Below, piece after piece: positions 16,321 to 25,393 of a stretch of 46,695 nucleotides of DNA. The notes under the pieces were generated by a model. The model searched no databases, was not told where the DNA came from, and was given only the letters and a program-made list of their open reading frames with translations. Positions within the stretch are counted from its first letter, which is position 1, and each line of letters starts with the position of its first letter. Origin of the DNA: a virus; IMG/VR virus record IMGVR_UViG_3300010885_042555, positions 1-46,695 of that record. One strand, written 5' to 3'. A program made the translations under genes and the position numbers.

Positions 16321-16327
16321 CTATAAT
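16319..16327 (+). promoter_or_regulatory. Leaderless-type promoter for the 16333 gene
   Basis: TTCTATAAT is followed after 5 nt (AATAT) by ATG 16333. The GTG half of the box is missing but TATAAT and the spacing match the leaderless class. Confidence 0.55.
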
Positions 16328-16332
16328 AATAT

Positions 16333-17376
16333 ATGAATGTTTCTTCAGAAAAAATATCAAGTATTATATCTGGAGAATTTTCCATTGTTATTGATGATAA
16401 AAACTTTGTTTATAAACAGCCAGGACTTATTACAATAAATAAAGTTTTGCGAAGATATGGCGATTTAGAAACGTCTCTTAAGAAAGAAGGGTTTTTAACT
16501 GAAGAAGAAGAGAAATCTCTTCTTTATCAGAAAGGTATATGGTCAGATAAATACGAAGAACAATTAAATTCAGCAAGAGAAACTATACCACAGTTAAATG
16601 CTGCAATTATAGACGCCGAGTTTAGATCTGTTGAAAAAAATTATTTAGCAAATAAGAAACGCGAACTTGAGAATTTAATAAACAAACTATATCAAGAAAA
16701 AAATACTTTTATTTATCAAACAGTCGCTTATAATAAAATAAAACTTGAGTACAGTTATCTATTACCGTATACCATTTTTTTAAATGGTGGAAAATACTGG
16801 AAGACAATAGAAGATTTTGATAATGAAACAAACTCAGGTTTAATAAATGCTCTTATATCAGAGGTTTCTGGACAATTTTACTCTGAAAAAGAAATTCGCA
16901 AAATATCACGTTCTGAGCCTTGGAGATCAATGTGGAAAACATACTCTAAAGGTGGGGGTCAATTGTTTGAATGCCCAATATCAGATATGTGTAAATCCCA
17001 AAGAGATCTTTGCTACTGGTCAAATATATATGACAATGTTTTTGATAGTCATGAAAGACCAGAGTGGGAAATTATCGATAATGATGAGGAGCTAGATATT
17101 TGGTTTGAAAATCAATATAACAAAGCAAATAAATCATCAAGTGCTGGCCCAGTAAGCATGAATCCAAAAATAGCTAATGCAAAAGAAGTATTTATTGTTG
17201 CAGAGACACCAAAAGATGCTCAAAAAGTGTATTCTAAAATGAATACCTCTGCATCATTAGCAGATATTAAAAACAGAAATAAGGCGCTGCTAGACACGGG
17301 GATTACGCCAGAGTATCAATTGCCAGATGTGAAACTTGATATTCAAATGCAGCAAAACAGGAATCAGATGAAATGA
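16333..17376 (+). CDS. Hypothetical tail-assembly region protein
   Basis: This 347-residue protein has a long helical, coiled-coil-like part (residues about 60-145, AIIDAEFRSVEKNYLANKKREL). A Trp/Cys-rich part follows (SRSEPWRSMWKTYSKGG, FECPISDMCKSQRDLCYWSNIYD), then a disordered C-terminus. It sits between the tail tube and the tape measure with two further small genes, which is where assembly chaperones are encoded. The downstream gene overlaps by 4 nt (ATGA). The family is not recognised and the chaperone role is inferred from position. Confidence 0.5.
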   Translation: MNVSSEKISSIISGEFSIVIDDKNFVYKQPGLITINKVLRRYGDLETSLKKEGFLTEEEEKSLLYQKGIWSDKYEEQLNSARETIPQLNAAIIDAEFRSVEKNYLANKKRELENLINKLYQEKNTFIYQTVAYNKIKLEYSYLLPYTIFLNGGKYWKTIEDFDNETNSGLINALISEVSGQFYSEKEIRKISRSEPWRSMWKTYSKGGGQLFECPISDMCKSQRDLCYWSNIYDNVFDSHERPEWEIIDNDEELDIWFENQYNKANKSSSAGPVSMNPKIANAKEVFIVAETPKDAQKVYSKMNTSASLADIKNRNKALLDTGITPEYQLPDVKLDIQMQQNRNQMK

Positions 17377-17750
17377 ATTACAGGGAAGCAAGAGAAAAAA
17401 TAAAGCTTATTCAATCGCAAAGACTCAAAGAGTTGAATGAAAATCGATGTGAAGAAATATTAAAAAAGACAACGTCTTCGCATATGGATACTGTTTTTGT
17501 TGGGGCTGTTTCAAAAATAGAAGAGTTTTTTGGCGTATTATGGGGCGAAAATGAAGACGTTGATGAAGAACAGATGACAGCCGAACAAAAGAAATGGTTT
17601 AATAAATTTTTAGATTTGCGAGATTCTATATTTGATCAAGGTAATCTTGAAAAAAAGAAGATGCTCAATGATATTGGTTGCTTTAAAATAACAATAAAGG
17701 ATACTAAAATACATGCAGGACAAACAAATGGAAAACGTAAAGATATTTGA
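17373..17750 (+). CDS. Hypothetical small protein before the tape measure
   Basis: The 125-residue protein is highly charged and helical (REKIKLIQSQRLKELNENRC, TAEQKKWFNKFLDLRDSIFD). Its start overlaps the previous stop as ATGA and its end overlaps the next gene. Small helical proteins here are often tail assembly chaperones. It ends in basic residues (GQTNGKRKDI). No family is recognised. Confidence 0.5.
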   Translation: MNYREAREKIKLIQSQRLKELNENRCEEILKKTTSSHMDTVFVGAVSKIEEFFGVLWGENEDVDEEQMTAEQKKWFNKFLDLRDSIFDQGNLEKKKMLNDIGCFKITIKDTKIHAGQTNGKRKDI

Positions 17751-18393
17751 ATTTAGTGGAATTAACTACAAGATAGTAAAACCATCTAATAAAACTCGAC
17801 GCGAAAGCGATGCTGTATATGCCAAAGCATATAGAGAAGCCATTGCTGGTGGCCTCTTTCTAGAAGCAGAAATTGAAAAGATTCTTAAAGAACGTGGTCT
17901 TGACAGATATTCTCAAGAAGAAGGCCGAAAAGAAACTGAAAAACAAATTGATCGTTTGCTTTTAAAGCTTTCAAGCTGTAAATCAAAAGAAGAAGGTCTT
18001 CCAATTGTAGAGCAAATCAAAGATCTTAGAAAGACGCTAGATGAAGTTGATAGCGCAAGATACGAACTCAATTCACAATCAGCTAATCTTTCTGCCGAAA
18101 ACAAAAGATTTAATTACTACGCATTTGCATGCTGCACTACAGAAGATGGAAATAAAGTTTGGTCATCATTTAAAGAATTTGAAGAAGATGATTCAGATCT
18201 TGCTAATAAAGCCGCAACTGAAATCATGGCTTTTATTTACGAAGGAACCCAAGAAATACTTCGTCAAATTGAGAAAATGAGACCAGAAAATGAATGGCTT
18301 GAAAAGCATGGTGAAAAACCAGCAGAATCATTCATTGATGAAGCAATCAAAACAAAAACACCAAAACAAAAGAAAAAGACCTCAGCAAAATAA
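17728..18393 (+). CDS. Tail assembly chaperone-like protein
   Basis: I place the start at ATG 17728 because AGGA lies 8 nt upstream; ATG 17713 in the same frame would add five residues and is possible. The protein (221 residues from 17728) begins with a short beta part, FEFSGINYKIVKPSNKTRRE, then the pattern VYAKAYREAIAGGLFLEAEIEKILKERG. I associate that pattern with phage proteins encoded just before tape measures. Long helices and a Lys-rich tail follow. It overlaps the previous gene by 23 nt in the +1 frame. Confidence 0.5.
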   Translation: MENVKIFEFSGINYKIVKPSNKTRRESDAVYAKAYREAIAGGLFLEAEIEKILKERGLDRYSQEEGRKETEKQIDRLLLKLSSCKSKEEGLPIVEQIKDLRKTLDEVDSARYELNSQSANLSAENKRFNYYAFACCTTEDGNKVWSSFKEFEEDDSDLANKAATEIMAFIYEGTQEILRQIEKMRPENEWLEKHGEKPAESFIDEAIKTKTPKQKKKTSAK

Positions 18394-18397
18394 AAAA

Positions 18398-18421
18398 CCT
18401 CTAGTGTATAATACATAGAGG
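18398..18421 (+). repeat. Imperfect palindrome over the tape measure promoter and Shine-Dalgarno
   Basis: CCTCTA (18398-18403) pairs with TAGAGG (18416-18421), and the inner TGTAT / ATACA also pair, so the whole 24-bp stretch is nearly palindromic. The promoter box lies in the middle and the Shine-Dalgarno AGAGGA in the right arm. On RNA from upstream it could hide the ribosome site. Confidence 0.55.
18404..18412 (+). promoter_or_regulatory. Late-type promoter box with Shine-Dalgarno for the tape measure gene
   Basis: GTGTATAAT is a perfect box; AGAGGA and the GTG start at 18429 follow, the start being 16 nt below the hexamer. Confidence 0.7.
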
Positions 18422-18428
18422 ATATATA

Positions 18429-21400
18429 GTGGCCGAGGACTTCTTTTTAAGATTTGGTGCGATTGTAAGTACCGTTAGAATTAATCAAGCAGCTGTTAAA
18501 AGTGCTTCAAATGCTCTTAAATCTGCATTATCAACTAATGCTGAAATAAATGTTGATGTTGGTTTTAAACAAACCGATGCAAAACTTGTTATTGAGCAGA
18601 TTAGAAAGATTCAAAAAGAAGCCTCTGATATATTTGGTAAATCTAGAGTAGGAGGAGGCTCTGCTACACCAAAGCAGCTAGATTTACTAGTAAAAAACCT
18701 TGAATCAATTAGAGCGGCTTCTGTTTCTGCACAGGAAGCGTTGAAGCTAATTAATATTAACCCATCGTCTTTTAAGGGCGCTGAGAATATAAAAATAGAG
18801 CTGCTTAAGCTTCAACAAGAGCTTCGCGTACTAAAACGAGAAGGCGAAGCAAAGATAAAAATAAATTTTGACGAAGCTGCTCTTGATAGAGCTTTAGACA
18901 AAACTCAAAGATTAAAAACAAATCTTCAATCAAGACAAAACGTTCTTGGTACAGCAATAGGCCAATATATTCGCGCTAGATCTACACAGGAAGAACAAAA
19001 AGCTGTTCTTACTCCTGGATATATACCAACATCTAGAGGCGATCTAAGAAGTGAAGCCTTGAAGATGTTCAAGCCGTCTTCAGCAAAAGATCTAGATGAT
19101 GTCAATAACGCCATCAATAAAGTAAGGCAAAAGACACAGGAAGTTAGCTCGGCTGTATTTGAACAGACAAAAGCGGTACGAGAACAAAATAAAGAAGAGA
19201 GAATTAGGGTAGCTAATGCTGAAAGATTGTTTGCTCTTGAGCAACAAATACAAAAAACAATTGAAAAAGAAGTTGCGGCAGAAGCAGCTAGAGTAAAGCT
19301 ATCTGCTGCTAGAGGAACTGCGTATACCCCCAAGACTAGAGCGGAAATAGAAGCTGGTATACGTGCAAACCCAGATGTGTCTGGAGCTTTAACATCACCG
19401 CAAGTTAGCAGATTGCAAAATATGCAAGCGGGCGCAACATTAAGAGCGCAAGCTGATGCGGCATTAAAATCAGAAAGACAGTCACTTAAAGAACTTAATA
19501 ATCTTGAAACAACACGACAAAAAACTCTTGATCAAGAAGAGAAAAAACGTGCACAAATTAGAAAAAATGTTCAAGACATATACGACACTTTATCAAAGAT
19601 AAATTCAATTGCCGCAAAATCTGGTGGCCAATACACACCACTCTCTAAAAGAGAATTAGCACAAAGATCTCTAGAAGTTGCTGGTTTAAGTGGAACCGAT
19701 GTATCAACTTTAAGTGGTGCTAGACTTGAGTCTACACTTGGTGCAACAAAGAAAAAGACCAAAGAAGCCAAAGAAGCAATGGCTGAATTTAAAGACATGC
19801 TTCGTGGTGTTGAAAAAGGAACTGTAAGTCCGCTGCAGTTTATTTCACGATTTGGCGATTCATTCCAAAGATTAGGCGCACAAGTAACACTTGCAACTCA
19901 AAGAATTCTTGGTTATGTAGTTGGTGCATCTGCTGTATTCGGAACAATATCGTTCATACGACAATCAACACAAGAGTTCTTTGCCTTAGAGGCACAGTTA
20001 ACTAAAGTCGCCCAAACAATGGAGCGAACAGGGGATGCTAAAAATAGAGCGACACAATTATCTGGATTTGTGAAATCAACAGGCGCTCAACTTGGTATAG
20101 AGCCTTCTAAAATAGCTGGCGGAATAAGTATACTAGCACAGGCTGGTTACACAGACGTAGCGCAAATACAAACTGCCATACGGGCAATATCTGAAGCCGA
20201 GCTTGGTCCAAGCTTTGGTAATCAAGAGCAAATAGTTGATGGCTTAATTGCCACATATAGACAGTTTAATCTGACATTGAGTGATACTAGAACCATCCTT
20301 GATGTTGTTAATCAGTTTTCTAAAGAATATGCTGTTGAATCTAAAGATATCTTTGAAATAATTAAACGCGGCGGTTCTGCATTTTCTGTTTTGGGCGGAT
20401 CATTTCAAGGCTTTGTAAAAATAGCTTCTGCATTAAGACAAGAAACACGTGAGTCTGCATCTGTTATTGGTACTTCTTTAAAGACAATCACAACATCTTT
20501 ATTTCGTCCAAAGTTTGAAAAATTCTTATTTAAGTTAGACCCAAAGATTCTTGATGAACTCAATCCAGAACAACGACTGTTTGCGGTAGCAAAAGCGTTT
20601 GAAAAATTCAAGACGCCTCAGCAAAAAGTAGCCGCAATACAAGAGTTTATTGATGTAAGAAACGCTTCACGTGTACTTGCTCTGTTTTCTGCATTAAATA
20701 AAGAAGCGGAAAATTTAAATGAAACAGCCAATAGAGCCGCAGGCTCCGTGCTTCGTGACGCATTAATTAAACTTGAAACAGTTGGTAGCGCAATAGATAG
20801 AGCAAAAGTTTCTTTGCAAAATGCGGCAATAAATTTATATGATAATCCATTTGCCGTACAGTTTATAAAAACAGTAAGCGGTTTTGCTTCTGGCGTTGGC
20901 AATCTTATGTCTACTAAAGCTGTTGGTGCTGTAGCAGCGCCAGCAATTGCAGGCACTGCTATATATGCCCTTGCTAATATTATAAGATCATCAATACAGA
21001 CATATTTTAATCTAATCAATTCTAATAACAGACTAACTGTAAATTTAGAAAGACTTAATTCTAGTATGGCAATACTCAACAATTCATTTGTTGCGTATTC
21101 TGGGCGTGGATCAGCAATGGCTATTGGTGGAGCTGCCTCAGCGTCTGGAGGTGCATCAGGAGGCGGTGGAGGTGTTGGATTTTTTGGAAAAACCAAAGGT
21201 TTCTTTGGTACAAACCTGGGTCAAGGAATTGCCGCATTTATTGGTTCATCTTTAATTGATCAAGCAGCAGCTAGTGTTCAATCACAAGCTCCAGGTCTCG
21301 CTAGTGGTTTAAAAGTTGCATCTGGTGGATTACAGGGTTTTGCATTAAGCCGAGCAATTGGTCTTGGAGCAAAAGGTACTATAGCAGGCTCCGTTATTGG

Positions 21401-23927
21401 AGCTGGACTTGAAGGATATCAACAATACTCACAATCTCAACAAATAGCCGAACTTAATGCTCAACGAAGAAGCCAAGAGATTATATCTAGAAGATCTTTA
21501 GAAACACAAAAATTCATATCGAGCGGAGAAAAACCAAAAGGCTTTCAGGCTTCGTTTGGCCCACAAATTGAAAAATATTTCCTATTCAAAGAGCAATCAG
21601 ATCAAAGAATAGGTTTACTATTAGATACTATAATTAATCCTCAAGGAACAACATCTGAAATACAGAATAAACTAACATCGTTGGTAACAAAATCTAGCCC
21701 AAAACTAACAGATTCTGAAGTCAAAGATATAGTAACAAATTTAACAGAATCTGGTGGAGAAGGTCAACAAGTACGAGAAAATTTAAAGCAACTATATAAA
21801 AATGCTGCTTATAGAGCGCAAAAAAAAGGTTTAACTGGAGCAGCAAGAGAAGAGGCTATTAAAGAAGATATTGCAACTATCTTTAAAAGAAATGGAGTTG
21901 AATATAAACTAACAACAATTGAAGCGGTTTTTAAATCACTAGGTTCTATAGTTGGCGATACAACTGGTGTTTTAGTTAATTTTGAAGAGGCGATGAATAC
22001 ATTTAAAGCTTCTACTGATCTTGCTGCTAGCGGTGTTATATCAGCTCTTAAAGGATCAACAGAGGCTACAGACAGAAGACGTGAAATGCGGGCGCGCCAA
22101 TTTCTTGGTGCTGAACAATTACAGAATATATTTGACACACAAAGATTTGCTGCTGGAGAAGGCGCCACATTACCATCAACAGCAAATGTTCGTGATTTGC
22201 AAGGCTATGGATTTGGCGCTCTATCAGATCCAGGACTCTTGCGTAGAGCTGGTTTGATTAATGATTTTGTTTCTAAATTCAGATCATCTCCAGACTCTGG
22301 GGCGCGCATGTCAATGTTTAGCAAAAGGGCTTTACAGGGAATAGAGGGGCAAGCATTCGAGGGTAATGTTACAACAAGAACTGATGTAACTTCTGAGATA
22401 CAAGATATATCAGCAATCACAGAGAAAATAAAAAATTACTATGGTTTTATAGAAAGTATTGCTCCTGAGTTTTATGCTGAGATATTAAGAAACCCATTTG
22501 CAATAGATCTAGAAGAATTGGGTAAATTAATGCAGTCAGGTGAAACACGCCCTGGCGAAAAACTTCTCAAAATAGACGAGATGAGAAGTGCAGCAATAGA
22601 AAAAATAAATGCTCTTGTGCGAGATCAGAATGATTCTCTCAAACAATCAAATGCTCTTGCTGAATTAAATTTCCAGAAAAGAATGCAGATTAGGGATATT
22701 GAGTCTCAAATCTCAAAAATAAAATATGAAAGCTCTGTACAAAACACTGATATAGCACAAGGCGCTGGTTTAATGAGTAGTTCACAAGCGGCGTCTCAGA
22801 AAGCCACAGCCACTGGAGCTTACGCGCAATCGTTTATGGGAGGAAGAACTGCTGCACAAGTAAATGATTTAAACTCTATGCTAGTTGGGGTTCAAAAGGG
22901 TTTCACAGGATTATCTGGAAACATTCAACAAAATAGTTATCTTGGTGGAGCAAACAAAGAAAATCTATTAGGGTTTGCTAACTATATAAATTCAATAATT
23001 TCTACAAGAAAATTATCTACAACAGAAGTAAACACTGGGGAATCTAATGGTCAAATTCTTTTGTCTGACACAGTGCGAGCTTTTAATGAAGTCAAAGGAG
23101 AAATACCAAAGATAGCTGAATTGTTTAACTCTGGTCTTGATATAATGAAGCAAAAGATAATGATGACTGTGCAAGACATACAGTCAAAAATTCAGTCTGG
23201 AACTGGATTTATAAAAGAAAGTTTTGGAAAGCTATTTGCTTCTGGAGAACAAGGGTATACTGCACAATTTGATGTTCAACAGGCCCGTGATGCTATACGC
23301 AATATAGTTACACAATTGCAAACTCAAGGGATTAAACCATCTGATCTTGACAATCAAAAGACACTTTTAGGCGATAAGAAAATTCAATCTTTTGCTGAAG
23401 GTATTGTAAATCAGTTGTTTAGCTCACAAGATCTAGGTAAAGTTTTAGAGTTAGCTAGAAGCGCTGGGCAAAACCAGTTTGGAAATACTGGATATACTGG
23501 AGAAGAAATAGCTAATTTAATTAGTATAGCAGGAGGGGCTAATAAAGTTAAAGAACTCACCGGATTTGGAATGGACTTCAATAGTTTGTTTACAAGCATT
23601 GAAACTAGTATGAAAGATCTTGGAGGAATAGTTGCTGATCAGATATCCCTGCAAAAAGACTCTATAAGCATAATTCAAAATCAAACCGCTCTAATTACAG
23701 AGAGCACAAACGCATTGGCTAAAGCCCTAGAAGGTCTACCTGAGACATTTAAAGTTCAGATCACCGGAATTGAAACTATTGATATAACATTGACAAAAAA
23801 TACAGCCGAAGAAGATATGAATCTAATAACGAAAACCGTAAAAGATCAAGTCGTAGAATACATCAAACGTGCTCTTGAAACATCAGGCGTAACAATTAAT
23901 TCTTTGGGCGCTCCAGGCGGTATATAA
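18429..23927 (+). CDS. Tape measure protein
   Basis: This is the largest gene of the window (1832 residues) and sets tail length. It has long Ala/Gln/Lys/Glu-rich helical regions (residues about 1-460). A membrane-like hydrophobic part lies near 490-510 (RILGYVVGASAVFGTISFI), followed by a conserved-looking block about 510-800 with ILAQAGYTDVAQIQTAIRAISEAE. A second hydrophobic stretch lies near 825-855 (AVGAVAAPAIAGTAIYALANI) and a glycine-rich hinge near 900 (GGASGGGGGVGFF). By the usual 1.5 Angstrom per residue, the tail would be about 275 nm. The GTG start follows a good Shine-Dalgarno. No peptidase or lytic transglycosylase domain is evident. Confidence 0.92.
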   Translation: MAEDFFLRFGAIVSTVRINQAAVKSASNALKSALSTNAEINVDVGFKQTDAKLVIEQIRKIQKEASDIFGKSRVGGGSATPKQLDLLVKNLESIRAASVSAQEALKLININPSSFKGAENIKIELLKLQQELRVLKREGEAKIKINFDEAALDRALDKTQRLKTNLQSRQNVLGTAIGQYIRARSTQEEQKAVLTPGYIPTSRGDLRSEALKMFKPSSAKDLDDVNNAINKVRQKTQEVSSAVFEQTKAVREQNKEERIRVANAERLFALEQQIQKTIEKEVAAEAARVKLSAARGTAYTPKTRAEIEAGIRANPDVSGALTSPQVSRLQNMQAGATLRAQADAALKSERQSLKELNNLETTRQKTLDQEEKKRAQIRKNVQDIYDTLSKINSIAAKSGGQYTPLSKRELAQRSLEVAGLSGTDVSTLSGARLESTLGATKKKTKEAKEAMAEFKDMLRGVEKGTVSPLQFISRFGDSFQRLGAQVTLATQRILGYVVGASAVFGTISFIRQSTQEFFALEAQLTKVAQTMERTGDAKNRATQLSGFVKSTGAQLGIEPSKIAGGISILAQAGYTDVAQIQTAIRAISEAELGPSFGNQEQIVDGLIATYRQFNLTLSDTRTILDVVNQFSKEYAVESKDIFEIIKRGGSAFSVLGGSFQGFVKIASALRQETRESASVIGTSLKTITTSLFRPKFEKFLFKLDPKILDELNPEQRLFAVAKAFEKFKTPQQKVAAIQEFIDVRNASRVLALFSALNKEAENLNETANRAAGSVLRDALIKLETVGSAIDRAKVSLQNAAINLYDNPFAVQFIKTVSGFASGVGNLMSTKAVGAVAAPAIAGTAIYALANIIRSSIQTYFNLINSNNRLTVNLERLNSSMAILNNSFVAYSGRGSAMAIGGAASASGGASGGGGGVGFFGKTKGFFGTNLGQGIAAFIGSSLIDQAAASVQSQAPGLASGLKVASGGLQGFALSRAIGLGAKGTIAGSVIGAGLEGYQQYSQSQQIAELNAQRRSQEIISRRSLETQKFISSGEKPKGFQASFGPQIEKYFLFKEQSDQRIGLLLDTIINPQGTTSEIQNKLTSLVTKSSPKLTDSEVKDIVTNLTESGGEGQQVRENLKQLYKNAAYRAQKKGLTGAAREEAIKEDIATIFKRNGVEYKLTTIEAVFKSLGSIVGDTTGVLVNFEEAMNTFKASTDLAASGVISALKGSTEATDRRREMRARQFLGAEQLQNIFDTQRFAAGEGATLPSTANVRDLQGYGFGALSDPGLLRRAGLINDFVSKFRSSPDSGARMSMFSKRALQGIEGQAFEGNVTTRTDVTSEIQDISAITEKIKNYYGFIESIAPEFYAEILRNPFAIDLEELGKLMQSGETRPGEKLLKIDEMRSAAIEKINALVRDQNDSLKQSNALAELNFQKRMQIRDIESQISKIKYESSVQNTDIAQGAGLMSSSQAASQKATATGAYAQSFMGGRTAAQVNDLNSMLVGVQKGFTGLSGNIQQNSYLGGANKENLLGFANYINSIISTRKLSTTEVNTGESNGQILLSDTVRAFNEVKGEIPKIAELFNSGLDIMKQKIMMTVQDIQSKIQSGTGFIKESFGKLFASGEQGYTAQFDVQQARDAIRNIVTQLQTQGIKPSDLDNQKTLLGDKKIQSFAEGIVNQLFSSQDLGKVLELARSAGQNQFGNTGYTGEEIANLISIAGGANKVKELTGFGMDFNSLFTSIETSMKDLGGIVADQISLQKDSISIIQNQTALITESTNALAKALEGLPETFKVQITGIETIDITLTKNTAEEDMNLITKTVKDQVVEYIKRALETSGVTINSLGAPGGI

Positions 23928-23930
23928 TAT

Positions 23931-24527
23931 ATGAGTATATGGGGCATAGTATCACCAGCGCTTACATACGGATCATACGGCGTTTCTAGCGGTGTTGCAA
24001 CTATCGCTATGTCGGGTGGTTACGGTGTTAGTTCTGGTGCGATGCCACTGTATATCGCCTCTTATGAAACGCCAGTTACTGGATCTGCCACATTATTTTT
24101 ATCCTCTCTAGATCAATGTCAAACATGGGGATATATCAACCAGCAATGGGAACGTCTTAATAATGTAACTTTAGAGGCGTGGAATGTTATGCCCACTAGC
24201 TGTTTTCAAGGCTCTTATAAAACAAAACAGGCAACTGCTTTTATTTATGGAGCTGCTGTTGGGCAATTTACTGCAAGTATGCCCATGTTTATTTGTAATA
24301 GTGGCGATGGCGTTGTACAATCAAATATGACGCTGTTTATGTACGCTCCTAATTTTAATACATCCTCGGGAACTATATTTATTAAAGGTCATGAATCCGT
24401 AAATTCTTCTGTTGAAATTTTTATATCTGGAGAAAACTACTCAAGCGCTTCTAGTGGCACAATTTTTATAAATGGCAACGAAGAGTCTACAATAGAAGGC
24501 GAACTATATATTTTTGGTATGGAGTAA
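23931..24527 (+). CDS. Repeat-containing beta-rich tail protein
   Basis: The 198-residue protein is made of short beta repeats of the type SGTxFIxGxE (SSGTIFIKGHESVNSSVEIF, ISGENYSSASSGTIFINGNE). Similar alternation appears in the N-terminal half (GSYGVSSGVATIAMSGGYGV). It follows the tape measure stop by 3 nt, in the position of distal tail or tail-tip proteins. The repeats suggest a stacked beta structure at the tail tip. No Shine-Dalgarno is clear. The family is not recognised. Confidence 0.6.
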   Translation: MSIWGIVSPALTYGSYGVSSGVATIAMSGGYGVSSGAMPLYIASYETPVTGSATLFLSSLDQCQTWGYINQQWERLNNVTLEAWNVMPTSCFQGSYKTKQATAFIYGAAVGQFTASMPMFICNSGDGVVQSNMTLFMYAPNFNTSSGTIFIKGHESVNSSVEIFISGENYSSASSGTIFINGNEESTIEGELYIFGME

Positions 24528-24536
24528 GTGTATTAT
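24528..24536 (+). promoter_or_regulatory. Late-type promoter box (leaderless) for the 24542 gene
   Basis: GTGTATTAT is followed after 5 nt by ATG 24542, with no Shine-Dalgarno. It directly follows the stop codon of the previous gene. Confidence 0.65.
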
Positions 24537-24541
24537 AAATT

Positions 24542-25384
24542 ATGGGAACGTCACTTTCAGGACAAACGCCAAGTCAAACATACAAAGATATACTGCAAAT
24601 ATCTAATTCTAATGCTGGCATACCAACAGCATTAAGAGCTGTTTCTGATGGTGATGGCGTTGATTCTGCATTAAAAATATGTACGACTGGTGTTGATATT
24701 AACGGAATATTAAGCATAAGTGGTACGGTTTTAACTTCTACAGCTAGCGAAATAAACAAACTAGACAGAAATAGCGGTGATGGTTATATAGAAGCGAATA
24801 AAGCTGTTATTGCTGGATCAAGCAGAAATATTTATTTTAATGGTGGTGATGCAAATTTGCTTGGTTCTGGTGTTTACCAAAATGGAAATATAATAAATGC
24901 TAATTTAGATAGCGTTAGTTATGCTGGCTATCAAGTAAGCGCAACTGGGGCAACAGCCACAGGATCATTTGTTATATATCCAGCAAGCGGAATCACTCAA
25001 AAACTTACTTTAAATCAACCACTTACACAAATATCAATTTCTTCTTCTCCGTTTATAGCACAAGATTCTAGTGGTACAACTGGTTTACCCGCTACTTATT
25101 TTAGAGATTACCAGGTAACTTTAGTTACAATACAAGATTCAGCTGGTGCTAGAGAAATAGATTTTAATTCATCTATAATATGGCCAAGAACTCAATGGGC
25201 TAGCGGTTATTCAAAGCCTAGACTAAACCCTGGTTATAATGCTGTTGCTTCACAGATTGATGTTTTTGAATTTAGAACTTTTGATTATGGAAATACTTGG
25301 TATGGTAATTATACTGCTTCTGGTGTGTTAAGTTCCTCAGCAGGCGCTTTGCCAGAAGCTATAATAGATGGTGGATCTTTTTAA
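24542..25384 (+). CDS. Tail fibre-like structural protein
   Basis: The 280-residue protein opens with GTSLSGQTPSQTYKDILQIS and continues with SALKICTTGVDINGILSISG and TASEINKLD. This sequence pattern is common at the start of phage tail fibre or spike proteins, where ASEINKLD-like motifs precede the shaft. The rest is beta-rich and ends in a Gly/Ser-rich tail. It starts a leaderless unit and is followed 9 nt later by the next gene. A role in the tail tip or side fibre is inferred. Confidence 0.6.
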   Translation: MGTSLSGQTPSQTYKDILQISNSNAGIPTALRAVSDGDGVDSALKICTTGVDINGILSISGTVLTSTASEINKLDRNSGDGYIEANKAVIAGSSRNIYFNGGDANLLGSGVYQNGNIINANLDSVSYAGYQVSATGATATGSFVIYPASGITQKLTLNQPLTQISISSSPFIAQDSSGTTGLPATYFRDYQVTLVTIQDSAGAREIDFNSSIIWPRTQWASGYSKPRLNPGYNAVASQIDVFEFRTFDYGNTWYGNYTASGVLSSSAGALPEAIIDGGSF

Positions 25385-25393
25385 GGATTAAAA

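Noticed and set aside
17373-18393. Possible programmed frameshift between the two small genes before the tape measure, as in many tail chaperone pairs
   Set aside because: The overlap (17728-17750) would need a +1 shift, no classical slippery heptamer is present in the right frame, and the downstream gene has its own ATG with an AGGA ribosome site.
20618-21196. Long minus-strand open frame (about 190 codons) opposite the tape measure gene, and similar ones at 15786-16385
   Set aside because: They mirror Ala/Gly/Ser-rich coding on the plus strand, have no promoter box or ribosome site and encode low-complexity protein.
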